From Rossellomorea aquimaris (lineage in GTDB: Bacteria > Bacillota > Bacilli > Bacillales > Fictibacillaceae), in assembly GCA_020524245.1 (NCBI GenBank), contig JAIVLN010000001.1, forward strand, positions 620,001 through 684,000: a DNA stretch of 64,000 bases. The letters run 5' to 3'. The number at the start of each line of letters is the position of its first letter. Position 1 is the first letter of the stretch. Position numbers and translations under genes: made by a program. Below the pieces are notes generated by a model that was not told the origin of the DNA, made no database searches, and worked only from the letters and a program-made list of their open reading frames with translations. Shown one piece after another: positions 18,535-26,975 of this stretch.

Positions 18535-19107
18535 TTAGTTGAATGTGTGCTTTTGATTATAAAGGTTGTTTCGAATTTGGAAACTTGTTGAAGAATAAAC
18601 TTGGTTGCTCCAGACGAACATAAGATATGCAGGTACAATCATGATCAATGCATGTAAGGACATGATCCAACCTAAGTTCATCTTCTTACCAAGGTGAGCA
18701 AATTGCTCCTTGAATTGAGTCAACTCTTCGTTTTGTAGTTTTCCAACTTCTGTACCAGAAAGCACTTTTTCGTTTGTTGCATCATAGTAAATAACTTCTC
18801 TGTGTGCAAATGTAAAGATGTTATCACGAACCGTTTGGAACTCTACAAGAGAAGCATAAACAGTGATTGGACCAGATGCTTCAGCATCTTCTCCTTCAGC
18901 TTGTGGAGTTGCTTCTACCTTAATTGTCTTTTCATCAAATTTAGGTTCATAACTTTTATTATAGTCGTAATATTCCTCTTCCAGATGCTTTTCAACAGCT
19001 TTTTTCATGTCTTCTGGTGCTTTCTCTTCCGTTGCCGCAAGAACACCAGCTCCACCAGTCAACATCAATGCGAAAGCCATCATAGCTGCAGTTACTCGTT
19101 TCAACAT
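18535..19107 (-). CDS. Exported protein of unknown function with C-terminal membrane segment
   Basis: I do not recognise this protein. It has about 190 residues: an N-terminal signal peptide (MLKRVTAAMMAFALMLTGG, then GVLAATEEK as a likely cleavage region), an acidic, lysine-rich extracellular part (about residues 30-140), and a hydrophobic segment (WIMSLHALIMIVPAYLMFVW) near the C-terminus that would anchor it with a short tail inside. The start at 19107 has AGGAGGG upstream; the longer frame includes this ribosome site. It is isolated between a terminator and the divergence toward ytnP. Confidence 0.7.
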   Translation of the reverse strand: MLKRVTAAMMAFALMLTGGAGVLAATEEKAPEDMKKAVEKHLEEEYYDYNKSYEPKFDEKTIKVEATPQAEGEDAEASGPITVYASLVEFQTVRDNIFTFAHREVIYYDATNEKVLSGTEVGKLQNEELTQFKEQFAHLGKKMNLGWIMSLHALIMIVPAYLMFVWSNQVYSSTSFQIRNNLYNQKHTFN

Positions 19108-19260
19108 TTCGCAATTCCCTCCTAACAATATAAGCCAATTAATATATTACACTATTATTGCAATTAAAATCTATGATAATTGTAACAGGTTTCTGCAGAA
19201 AATGGGACGATTTTCGCCATCCATTTTCTTACAAAAGGTGTAAATGTGACAAATTATTGA

Positions 19261-20103
19261 TCATTTGTCACGTTTGACCATATCTATGATTTCACCTTGT
19301 TCATTGAATTTGACAGCACGATAAATCGCATCATGATAAAACGTAAACCATGCATTCTCCATCAAACCCTTTGGAATCCATTCTTGCTTTTGACCAATTG
19401 AAGTCATTGGATAATCGTCGTACGCCAAAACCCACAATGGATTTTTATGTGCATGGGTCGGCATCAGATCCGCCATATGGATGAGCTTGTCCTCTCCTTG
19501 TTCGAACATCAGAATTGAATGCCCATCACTGTGACCACCCGTATGAATCATAAAGAGACCCGGTAGCACTTCCACTCGATCTTCGTACGTTTGAACTTGA
19601 GACTCGATCCCCTTCCAGTTCATTTCCCAATATGTATTTTTTGAACGGATATTCGGATTGCGCATTTCATTCCATTCGGTTGCAGACGTGTAAATCGTCG
19701 CATTTTTGAAAGTCGACTCATATCCGTCGGCATTTGGTTTCGTTAGACCGCAAGCATGATCGAAATGAAGATGTGTCATTAAGACAAGATCGATATCGTC
19801 CGTTGTAAGGTCGAATTTCGCTAACGCTTCATCAATGTGAGACTCTTCGTTAACGCCATAGTTCCTCTTCTGTTTATCGGATAATTTATCATTGCCCATT
19901 CCTGATTCAATGAGGATGTTTTTCCCTTCATATTGAAAGAAGATCGGATCTGTCCGAAGTTCGATCTGATTTTTTTCATTGACCGGGTATTTTTTACTCC
20001 ACAATGGTTTCGGGACGACACCGAACATCGCTCCACCATCCATATGTGTGACTCCACCATTTAGCCAATGCAGTTTGATTTCACCGAATTGAAGCGTTTC
20101 CAT
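19261..20103 (-). CDS. ytnP: Metallo-beta-lactamase-fold hydrolase YtnP (lactonase-like)
   Basis: A 280-residue metallo-beta-lactamase-fold enzyme. The dinuclear zinc motif [10 protein letters not shown] (HxHxDH) and the downstream histidines in [10 protein letters not shown] and the aspartate in [11 protein letters not shown] are present. B. subtilis YtnP is reported as a quorum-quenching lactonase acting on N-acyl homoserine lactones and on signals of competing streptomycetes; that activity is transferred by homology. No signal peptide is seen. AAGGAGTG precedes the ATG. The next gene upstream is trmB. Confidence 0.88.
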   Translation of the reverse strand: METLQFGEIKLHWLNGGVTHMDGGAMFGVVPKPLWSKKYPVNEKNQIELRTDPIFFQYEGKNILIESGMGNDKLSDKQKRNYGVNEESHIDEALAKFDLTTDDIDLVLMTHLHFDHACGLTKPNADGYESTFKNATIYTSATEWNEMRNPNIRSKNTYWEMNWKGIESQVQTYEDRVEVLPGLFMIHTGGHSDGHSILMFEQGEDKLIHMADLMPTHAHKNPLWVLAYDDYPMTSIGQKQEWIPKGLMENAWFTFYHDAIYRAVKFNEQGEIIDMVKRDK

Positions 20104-20168
20104 GACCTTTCACTCCTTATTTGCTAGTCTAGAGTTTATTGTATCATATTGAAAACGCTCTATCGGAT

Positions 20169-20813
20169 TCACTTGCTTCGATATACTGCTTCGCATCGAT
20201 AAATGCGGTTCCCTTTTGCTGAGAATTTCTCTTCGTACTCGGTCATGACATTGCCCTCGATATCACTATTGTGCAGATCAAGGCTGACATTGTTCAAGAT
20301 CATCCCGTACTTCGAAAAGCTATGCAAGGAATATTCAAACAGTCCCTGGTTGTCCGTTTTCAAATGGACTTCTCCTTTCTGAATCAGGACAGCTTCATAC
20401 GATTGTAAAAACGTTTCGTACGTCAGACGTCGTTTCTCATGCCTCGCTTTTGGCCATGGATCAGAAAAATTCAGGTACACACGATGCACTTCATTTTCCC
20501 CAAAAAATTGATTGAGTTCCATTGCATTGACGTTCATCATTCTGACATTTTCTTGTCCAGATTCTTTGATTTTATCGATGGAAGAAACAACGATACTCTT
20601 TTGTCGTTCAATTCCGATGAAATTGATATCCGGGTGAAGCTTGGACATTTCTGTGATGAACTGACCTTTACCCGTTCCTACTTCAATATGGATCGGGTTT
20701 TCATTTCCGAAAAGTTCTTTCCATTTCCCTCTCCAGTTTTCCGGGTCGGGTACGACGATTCCAGGATGATCATCAATCTTATCTTGTGCCCAAGGTTTAT
20801 TTCTAAGACGCAT
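20169..20813 (-). CDS. trmB: tRNA (guanine-N7-)-methyltransferase
   Basis: TrmB methylates G46 in the variable loop of tRNA using SAM. The SAM-binding motif [13 protein letters not shown] (about residues 40-52) and the catalytic [15 protein letters not shown] stretch are diagnostic. [14 protein letters not shown] and a final [17 protein letters not shown] complete the signature. The 214 residues match the family. AAAGGAG precedes the ATG. It is in a B. subtilis-like order with ytnP. Confidence 0.96.
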   Translation of the reverse strand: MRLRNKPWAQDKIDDHPGIVVPDPENWRGKWKELFGNENPIHIEVGTGKGQFITEMSKLHPDINFIGIERQKSIVVSSIDKIKESGQENVRMMNVNAMELNQFFGENEVHRVYLNFSDPWPKARHEKRRLTYETFLQSYEAVLIQKGEVHLKTDNQGLFEYSLHSFSKYGMILNNVSLDLHNSDIEGNVMTEYEEKFSAKGNRIYRCEAVYRSK

Positions 20814-21025
20814 TCGTTCAAACTCCTTTATTTACGATATCCTCGGATATTTTACCATGAAACGATCCAAAAAATGAACTTCTATTGAATTTATCTGGCT
20901 TGAGTCTTGAATATGAGAGCATACATGCGCATACAGACGCATTTTTTTATATATGAGACCTGAACAGAATGAAGCTCATGACAGACTGGTATATCATGGA
21001 TAACCATGTTTAACGTGATTAGGAA

Positions 21026-21039
21026 AGAAAACGCTTACA
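21026..21039 (+). promoter_or_regulatory. cre-like site (CcpA operator candidate)
   Basis: AGAAAACGCTTACA matches the cre consensus TGWAANCGNTNWCA at every position but the first. It lies 60 bases upstream of the 54-residue ORF, which could bring it under carbon catabolite control. Single sites of this kind also occur by chance. Confidence 0.4.
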
Positions 21040-21098
21040 CATATATGCTATTAATTGTTGTGTGACAAAAACACTTTAGGAGTGAATTAAACTAACTT

Positions 21099-21263
21099 AT
21101 GATGAAAAATGTGATGACGAAAACAGCAGAAATCTCGGTTCTAACTGTATTCAGTGGACTATTTGCAGGTTATGCTTTAGCGATATATCCATTTGAACGC
21201 CTTATTCACAAACAATCGACACGCGCAAAAGAGATGAAAATCAAATACGCTTCTCAATATTAA
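21099..21263 (+). CDS. Small protein (54 aa) of unknown function
   Basis: Not recognised. An ATG-ATG start at 21099, preceded by TAGGAGTGA, opens a 54-codon frame. The product has a hydrophobic stretch (ISVLTVFSGLFAGYALAIY) followed by a basic tail (HKQSTRAKEMKIKYASQY). One membrane span with a positively charged cytosolic end is likely. The region upstream (20814-21098) has no gene but carries a cre-like site. Confidence 0.6.
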   Translation: MMKNVMTKTAEISVLTVFSGLFAGYALAIYPFERLIHKQSTRAKEMKIKYASQY

Positions 21264-21405
21264 TTTGTAAGAACGATGGTTCCTGTATTCCCGATTTTTA
21301 AAAACGGAAACAGGAACCTTTTATTTTGGAATGAATTTTAGTGATTCAATTATGTGATAAACATAATGAATACGGGTACAATTGTATAAAAAAGGTGAGG
21401 TTTAT

Positions 21406-21492
21406 ATGGATCAATTCTTCATATTTTGGGCTCCACCACTTGTCCTGTTGATTGCCATCATCGGCTTATTTGTGTGGGGGGCAAAAAAATAA
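21406..21492 (+). CDS. 28-residue membrane peptide
   Basis: ATG at 21406, with AAAGGTGAGG six bases upstream, opens a 28-codon frame consisting of one hydrophobic helix between MDQFFIFWAPP and WGAKK. The ribosome site and position just before ytzH support it as a real mini-gene. Function unknown; it could be a subunit-like micropeptide of a membrane complex. Confidence 0.55.
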   Translation: MDQFFIFWAPPLVLLIAIIGLFVWGAKK

Positions 21493-21556
21493 ACGGATGA
21501 ATATTCAGGCATTGACACATCCTAAACTCAAACGGACTTGAAAGGATGCTTCATTC

Positions 21557-21832
21557 ATGCCATTACAAGTTACTGACCAGCTATCATTATTGATGGATAT
21601 TTTGAGAAGCCACCAGCTCGATCAATGCGGATCCGCATCGGAGTGTCAACAGATTGAACGCCTGACCAACTCGTTGCTTCAAAATCCTCAAACCCCGCTG
21701 GAATTGAGGGAAACATTAACTTCGATACAAACTTACAGCAGAACAGGCAGCACCTCTCCATCCGTCGATCAGCATGTAGTCGGCTATAATAATGAACTCA
21801 CACAGTGGATGAGCGTATTGGATCCGCAATAA
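21557..21832 (+). CDS. ytzH: YtzH-like protein
   Basis: A 91-residue protein that resembles the YtzH family of Bacillaceae, function unknown. It starts MPLQVTDQLSLLMDILRSHQ and contains QCGSASECQQIERLTNSLL, and the gene lies between trmB and ytmP as in B. subtilis. GAAAGGATGC precedes the ATG at usable spacing. It is cytosolic and largely helical. It is convergent with ytmP. Confidence 0.8.
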   Translation: MPLQVTDQLSLLMDILRSHQLDQCGSASECQQIERLTNSLLQNPQTPLELRETLTSIQTYSRTGSTSPSVDQHVVGYNNELTQWMSVLDPQ

Positions 21833-21924
21833 AGTGAGTAGAGAATGCTTCAGCGTATTAATCGCTGGAGTTTTTTTGTTTTTAGCTTGGAAAAGAATGT
21901 CGGTTGAGGGGGATTTCAGATCGG

Positions 21925-22042
21925 CTTGGGGAACTTTTGAGCTTGCTTGGGGAACTTTCCTATCCTCTTGTGGAACTTTCGAGCCTACTTGTGGAACTTT
22001 ACGCCGCACTTGTGGAACTTTGTCCACGACTTGGGGAAAATA
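21925..22042 (+). repeat. 21-bp tandem repeat array, family A (5.6 units)
   Basis: Units begin at 21925, 21946, 21967, 21988, 22009 and 22030 (partial), each with the core CTTG(T/G)GGAACTTT. The array ends with AAAATAGGTATTTAGACCCA, a boundary that resembles those of the arrays at 59890 and 41055. It occupies the gap between the convergent ytzH and ytmP genes. Confidence 0.85.
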
Positions 22043-22108
22043 GGTATTTAGACCCATTTAATCAACATCAAAAAAGATGAAACCTGAAATCAGGTTTCAC
22101 CCATATAC

Positions 22109-22897
22109 TTAGTGTAATATTTGTTTGTTCAATTGGAAGAGGTAATTCATCCAATAGTTGGCTTGCTGTTCCTGGTTTCGTTCGCAGTGCCAGTAGATCG
22201 ATTCGATCGTCTGAGCGACGATATACCAGTGCATGCGTGTTTTTAAAGCGGTTGTCATTGGAACTCCATAAGAACGGAGCCACTTGTCCCATTCTTCATC
22301 AGGCACATACCAGTACAAAAGCATTGCAAGATCAAGGGCTGGGTCGGCAATGACTGCACCATCCCAATCAATCAGGTAAAGTTTTTCATCTTCAGTAATC
22401 AGCCAGTTGTTGTGATTCACGTCCCCATGACATACGACGAATTGATCTGTGCGCATATCTTCAATATGGGAAGACAAATAGTCTAAATATGGTTGAATTT
22501 CTTTCTGAAAATTCATATTGTTATATGTTCGATTTTTGAGTTCATCCAAAACTGCATCAGGTGTTAACGGCTGAATGCCAATCCTGCGTAACATCGAAAG
22601 CAATTCCTGAGAACGATGGATTTTCGAAAGCAATTGTGCAACGGGTTGTTGGTTCATCTCAGCAGCTTTCAATTCTCTGCCATTCAACCAGTGCTGAGCT
22701 GTTATAACGTCCCCATTTTCCAAACGTTTCGTCCATAAAAGCTTTGGGACGATCCCTTCTGCTGATAAAACAGCAAGGAACGGCGACGAATTTCGTTTTA
22801 AGAAGATTTTCTCTTCCCCATATTGTGCGATGTAGGCTTCACCGGTTGCACCACCTGCAGGCTTCACCTGCCAACCGCTTCCTAATATGTGTTTCAA
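22109..22897 (-). CDS. ytmP: YtmP, choline/aminoglycoside kinase-like phosphotransferase
   Basis: A protein-kinase-like small-molecule phosphotransferase. The glycine loop PAGGATGEAYIAQYG and the lysine strand FLKRNSSPF lead to the catalytic loop VVCHGDVNHNNWLI (Asp and Asn) and the metal-binding LIDWDGAVIADPALD. The substrate is not known; relatives phosphorylate choline, homoserine, thiamine or aminoglycosides. A TTG start at 22897 (reading LKHILGSGWQ) follows AAGGTG at a good distance. The ATG at 22918 lacks a ribosome site, so about 262 residues are likely. Confidence 0.85.
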   Translation of the reverse strand: MKHILGSGWQVKPAGGATGEAYIAQYGEEKIFLKRNSSPFLAVLSAEGIVPKLLWTKRLENGDVITAQHWLNGRELKAAEMNQQPVAQLLSKIHRSQELLSMLRRIGIQPLTPDAVLDELKNRTYNNMNFQKEIQPYLDYLSSHIEDMRTDQFVVCHGDVNHNNWLITEDEKLYLIDWDGAVIADPALDLAMLLYWYVPDEEWDKWLRSYGVPMTTALKTRMHWYIVAQTIESIYWHCERNQEQQANYWMNYLFQLNKQILH

Positions 22898-23017
22898 TGC
22901 TTTCACCTTCGATTTCATCAGTCTATCATTATGATCGGCTAATTCCGTTAAAATCGGACAGTTCTGTACAGATATAATATTTTAACACAGAAACGGGTCA
23001 AAATCGATATGTTCCCA

Positions 23018-23953
23018 TTAGATTACCGTAAAACGCTTTGGCAATACCTTGATTGTAGCAGGACTTGAGCCGATGACTTCCCCATCGGCATGCATCGTAA
23101 CCGAGCGATCCGATTCAACTTGTATTTCGCTTCCTCTTAACATCGTTACCTCTTTCAGCCTTGTATGTAAACCTAAAAATACGGTACCGAAGAGAAAGAA
23201 AAGTTTCTTTCTGGACAAATTATGGACGACACAAAGGTTCAGAACACCGTCGTCCGGGCGAGCTTCAGGACATATTTTCATGCCCCCGCCATAATATTTG
23301 ATATTCGTCGTTGCGACGAGCCACACATCTTCAAATGTATATAGCTTGCCATCCACTCTTAACGTCAGTGCGAAAGGTTCATATTTTAAACTCAGTTTCA
23401 ACAACGTAAAAATGTATGACAATGACCCAAGTCCGAATGTATTCAGTATTCCTTTATATTTCGACTCATTGGTTTGCTTTGCGACTTCACCATCAAAACC
23501 AATGCCTATGGAGCTGGAAAAATGGTTCGCTTTATGCTTGCGTGTTCCAATACGAAACTCCCCTAAATCGTAACGTTTGTTGCGCTGGAATTTAGAAGAT
23601 AAAATATGATTCAATGCTTGGGTAGTGGATCGCGGCAAACGAAATCCACGTGCAAAATCATTTCCTGAACCAGCCGATATGAAACCGACCGGAATATGTA
23701 TGTACTGCCCCATCCCGTTAATGACTTCATGAATTGTTCCGTCACCACCAACTGCAACAATTCCCTTCATATTTTCATGATGCATATGCGTCATCTGCTG
23801 GGCTAGATCCTTTGCATGACCAGGTCGTTGGGTAAAGAAGCTTCGGTAAGGTATGTTACGCTTCTGGAGTTGCTTTTTGACTTTCTTCCATACCTTTTCG
23901 CCTTTGCCATTTCCTGCTTTTGGATTAATGATGAAGATTAAGAACTTTTCCAT
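23018..23953 (-). CDS. ytlR: Diacylglycerol/lipid kinase family protein YtlR
   Basis: A 311-residue DAGK-catalytic-domain protein. The start FIINPKAGNGKGEK and the nucleotide loop VAVGGDGTIHEVINGMG are diagnostic, and ISAGSGNDFARGF follows. The C-terminal part (CVVHNLSRKK, MHADGEVIGSSPA) matches the second domain of DgkB/YegS relatives. It would phosphorylate a membrane lipid or a sphingosine-like substrate at the inner face of the membrane; the substrate is unproven. AAAGAGG precedes the ATG. Confidence 0.9.
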   Translation of the reverse strand: MEKFLIFIINPKAGNGKGEKVWKKVKKQLQKRNIPYRSFFTQRPGHAKDLAQQMTHMHHENMKGIVAVGGDGTIHEVINGMGQYIHIPVGFISAGSGNDFARGFRLPRSTTQALNHILSSKFQRNKRYDLGEFRIGTRKHKANHFSSSIGIGFDGEVAKQTNESKYKGILNTFGLGSLSYIFTLLKLSLKYEPFALTLRVDGKLYTFEDVWLVATTNIKYYGGGMKICPEARPDDGVLNLCVVHNLSRKKLFFLFGTVFLGLHTRLKEVTMLRGSEIQVESDRSVTMHADGEVIGSSPATIKVLPKRFTVI

Positions 23954-24259
23954 AGAAGCCTCTTTCTTTCAGATGACACTTTCCTACCAAAAGTGCAAAA
24001 CTTGATCCGATGTCGGAGAATCCGCGATCGACAAGTTATTCATCTTCTCTCCTTTTTCAACAAAATAATCGAAAATCCTCTATTTTTTTATAAAAATTGG
24101 CAAATTAATGTCGATGATAAGGACAATAGAACTATAATCATACAGTCTAAAAGACCTTTCAAAGAACCGATTTATATAGGTAGGAGAATATTTTGTTGAA
24201 TCAATCGTGTCTTATTTTTTATCGACATATTCTCTACAATTGTTGAACACTTTCTACAA
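23954..24259. other. 306-bp gap between ytlR and ytlQ, no gene seen
   Basis: AT-rich. A perfect TATAAT is at 24133-24138 on the plus strand but its -35 (TCGATG, 16 bp upstream) is poor, and no plus-strand gene follows. GAGAATAT (24184-24191) and ATATTCTC (24227-24234) are inverted repeats. A 16-codon TTG frame after TAGGAG near 24197 is too short to support. The gap may hold the ytlR promoter and untranslated leader. Confidence 0.4.
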
Positions 24260-25180
24260 TCAAGTTTCTTCAGGATCCACCCGACTCCATAACTCCTGTT
24301 CCGTCTCCCATTCAGGTCGGAGATAGGCTGTTGTTACACAGTGATCCATGAGACTCTTGGCTGCCTTCAATTGTTTCGCTTTTATGGGACTTGGCTGCCT
24401 CTTCAGAGCTTGCCACCACTGCTCGTAATTGGTCTGATCGATGACCTGGATGTATGGAGGAATCCCGCTTCGATTGATGAATCCATTTTTACAAAGGACC
24501 GTATAAGAAATCTTCATCTCTGTCTCATGTGTGTCGATAACTGATTCGATAAAGTAGTTCATCCGTTGCACAGCAGCTATCGGGCTGACGGTTTTCACGA
24601 CCTCACCCCGCCTCTCGACTTCCCAAAAACGTCCTTGTGAAGGCCGTATGACATCTCCTTTTTGTGTATCCATCAAAACGAGCGCATGAATGGTATCAGG
24701 TCCGATCAAGATGACATCCATTTGGGCTTCTGCCTTTTTCAAGCGGATAATCGGTCGGTAAAGCACCAGATAATTATCAGGAAGGTCCATCAATAACATG
24801 CGGAGGAAATCCTCTCGCAACATCTCTCTCCCAATTCTTGACCTTTCACGAATTGTCGAGCTTGCCCATTTCAATTGGAAGTCGAACAGTTCCTCTCGGA
24901 AGTTCTTTTTCAAAGCCGATAGGGTAATTGGTGTTCTTGGTGAAGTGTACGGTTCCTCTTCAATTGTTTCAGGCGTTTCCGACTTTCGCTGCCACCACTT
25001 TTTCGGTTCTGGTTCAGGTGATGGTTCTTGATCACCCGGATCCGAGAGCTTCTCGTTTTCCCAGTTCGCTTTCACCCGTTTCCAGCGATCGCTTTTCAAT
25101 CTGATATATTGACCGGTGTATCGGTATACATCTTTTTCATAACGAGAGACACAATCCTCGATTTTCAAAAGCTGTGCCAT
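24260..25180 (-). CDS. ytlQ: YtlQ-like protein with degenerate NERD-like region
   Basis: A 306-residue protein matched to YtlQ by gene order (ytlP-ytlQ-ytlR) and general character; function unknown. An N-terminal acidic, proline-rich linker (PSPEPEPKKWWQRK) precedes a folded part. The region YLVLYRPIIRLKKAEAQMDV, followed by ILIGPDTIHALVLMDTQKGD, has the shape of a NERD nuclease core, but the usual E-x-K catalytic pair is replaced by LMDTQ. It is probably not an active nuclease. AGAGGTGG precedes the ATG. The lrgB gene follows 15 bp beyond its start on the other side. Confidence 0.7.
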   Translation of the reverse strand: MAQLLKIEDCVSRYEKDVYRYTGQYIRLKSDRWKRVKANWENEKLSDPGDQEPSPEPEPKKWWQRKSETPETIEEEPYTSPRTPITLSALKKNFREELFDFQLKWASSTIRERSRIGREMLREDFLRMLLMDLPDNYLVLYRPIIRLKKAEAQMDVILIGPDTIHALVLMDTQKGDVIRPSQGRFWEVERRGEVVKTVSPIAAVQRMNYFIESVIDTHETEMKISYTVLCKNGFINRSGIPPYIQVIDQTNYEQWWQALKRQPSPIKAKQLKAAKSLMDHCVTTAYLRPEWETEQELWSRVDPEET

Positions 25181-25195
25181 TCGTGTACCACCTCT

Positions 25196-25882
25196 TTACA
25201 TCCATGAAGAAATAATCGGTATCAAAAATGATGCGAGTAACGCTGAAATCGTCATTGCGACCGAACTGATGGCCGCTGCCTGATGACCATACTCCAATGA
25301 CTTAGCTGTTCCGATAGCGTGAGAAGCAGATCCTAATCCAATTCCCCTCGCCATTTCTCCTTCTATTTTAAACCATTTGAACACATATGGGGCGATTAAT
25401 ACGCCGCCAATTCCAGCCACCATGACAAAAACAACAGCAATGGATGGAGTGCCACCAGTGACTTTTGAAATTTCCATCGCAACCGGTGTCGTGACAGACT
25501 TCGGCAACAACGAATAGATGACGTTGTCCGGCGGTCCGACCCACTTCGCAAATACGAGCCCAGATAAGATTCCGACCAATACACCTGTAAAAATACTGAG
25601 CATCAGCGGAAGCATATAACGAAGGATGATGCCCCGGTATATATAAAGCGGATAAGCGAGCGCCACTACGGCGGGCCCAAGCAGGTGGTCAATCCATTGT
25701 GCACCTTCCATATATGTCTCATATGGAATATCAGCTACTAGCAGGAATACGATGATGAGCGTTGTAGCTGTGATGATTGGTGTCGTGAATGGATGCCGTT
25801 TCTTTTTATACAGTTGGATGCCGAGTAAATATAAGCCAATCGTCAGTGCTGTGAAGAGTAGTGCTAGTAAACTATCAATCAT
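25196..25882 (-). CDS. lrgB: LrgB-family antiholin-like protein
   Basis: A 228-residue membrane protein of the LrgB/CidB family with about six or seven spans. LLPKSVTTPVAMEISKVTGG and LGSASHAIGTAKSLEYG are diagnostic. In B. subtilis and S. aureus LrgAB-type pairs are linked to murein hydrolase control and, more recently, to export of pyruvate or acetate. It overlaps the end of lrgA by eight bases, so translation is coupled. Confidence 0.93.
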   Translation of the reverse strand: MIDSLLALLFTALTIGLYLLGIQLYKKKRHPFTTPIITATTLIIVFLLVADIPYETYMEGAQWIDHLLGPAVVALAYPLYIYRGIILRYMLPLMLSIFTGVLVGILSGLVFAKWVGPPDNVIYSLLPKSVTTPVAMEISKVTGGTPSIAVVFVMVAGIGGVLIAPYVFKWFKIEGEMARGIGLGSASHAIGTAKSLEYGHQAAAISSVAMTISALLASFLIPIISSWM

Positions 25883-26252
25883 ATGAATCCTTCTTTACAT
25901 CATTTGGCATCATCCATTCCAATACTTTGGCAGACAGCACCATTACTAGGATTGTACTGCCGAGCACCGCGGGGATGAGCAGGAGACCTTTCCCCTGGAA
26001 TACAAATCCATATTCCATGACCCCGACCGTAACCGGTATGAAAAAGAGCGGAAGATGGGAAAGGAGGAAGTTGCACCCCTCCTGTACCCATTTCAACGGA
26101 AAAATTTTTGTCGTCAGTAAAATGAACAAGAGCAGCATGCCGAGAATACTCCCCGGTATCGGAAGGTCGAATGTATTCTGAATGAAGGTCCCGACAAGGT
26201 ACAGGCCGTACAGGAGGAAGACCTGTAGAGTACCGATTATAATCTTTGACAT
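25875..26252 (-). CDS. lrgA: LrgA/CidA-family holin-like protein
   Basis: About 125 residues with four predicted membrane helices; DLPIPGSILGMLLLFILL and LLSHLPLFFIPVTVGVM are the conserved LrgA/CidA segments. It pairs with LrgB in membrane-associated control of autolysis or overflow metabolite transport. The ATG at 26252 is preferred: GGGGAGG precedes it by 12 bases, and all of the typical protein follows. Longer frames extend into the end of thpR and have no ribosome site. Confidence 0.9.
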   Translation of the reverse strand: MSKIIIGTLQVFLLYGLYLVGTFIQNTFDLPIPGSILGMLLLFILLTTKIFPLKWVQEGCNFLLSHLPLFFIPVTVGVMEYGFVFQGKGLLLIPAVLGSTILVMVLSAKVLEWMMPNDVKKDSYD

Positions 26253-26256
26253 ATTT

Positions 26257-26820
26257 TTATTGGTCCTCCCCGAGTTTGAAACGCTCATATGCAACGTACT
26301 TCTGTTTTCTTTGCGGATGGATTTCATATAAGATGACTTCATCTACTTGCCAGGTGAGACCGTTGAGTTCATCTGGTTCCGGTAGCGGTTCAGTGACCTT
26401 CTCGTGCTGTCCACCCCATCTTTTTCCAATCGTGATGTGGGGTCGATACGGACGACTCGACGTTTCAAAACCGACTGATGCACAGCTCTCAGAGGTGCGC
26501 TTGTAAAGTTGGTCGAGTTGGTCGGACGGTTCGATACCAACCCAGCAGACACGAGGGGTTTTCGGATTTCCGAACACTCCGACGGAAGATAGCTCCAACT
26601 CGAACGGTTGGAAGTCAATCAGGTTTCCGTCCAGCTTGTCCGCTAGAACGCGCGCAGTTTCATCGGTCGTCGCCCCAAGGAAATTCAACGTAATATGAAA
26701 ATCGCCCTCACTCGTCCATTTTTTCAGTGGAAGGATCGGTATTACTTTTTCCGCATAACGCTGGATGTTCGATTGTAGCTTTTCTGGAACCGGTACAGCC
26801 AGAAACATATGTCGATCCAT
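26257..26820 (-). CDS. thpR: RNA 2',3'-cyclic phosphodiesterase (YtlP/ThpR)
   Basis: A 187-residue 2H-phosphoesterase. The two H-x-T/S motifs are present: DFHITLNFLG (about residues 43-52) and RPHITIGKRWG (about residues 128-138). The enzyme opens RNA 2',3'-cyclic phosphates; the family was first named 2'-5' RNA ligase. It begins MDRHMFLAVPVPE, typical for the family. It lies upstream of lrgA with a 4-bp gap, so it may be the first gene of the thpR-lrgA-lrgB-ytlQ unit. Confidence 0.93.
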   Translation of the reverse strand: MDRHMFLAVPVPEKLQSNIQRYAEKVIPILPLKKWTSEGDFHITLNFLGATTDETARVLADKLDGNLIDFQPFELELSSVGVFGNPKTPRVCWVGIEPSDQLDQLYKRTSESCASVGFETSSRPYRPHITIGKRWGGQHEKVTEPLPEPDELNGLTWQVDEVILYEIHPQRKQKYVAYERFKLGEDQ

Positions 26821-26975
26821 TGTACAAAACCTCCATTAAATCTATTCATAAGTCTATCAGAAATAGGGAATGACTTGAATGTAAAGTGCCTTTTTCAAGA
26901 CCGTTTAATTAGAGCCGTTTACTTGGATTTGATATACTAAGGAATGAAGTATCGTAAGCAAAGGACGTGTTGAAC

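Noticed and set aside
21716-22057. Minus-strand ORF with repeated Lys-Val-Pro-Gln
   Set aside because: The peptide repeat is just a translation of the 21-bp family A array; since 21 is a multiple of 3 any frame looks periodic. No ribosome site.
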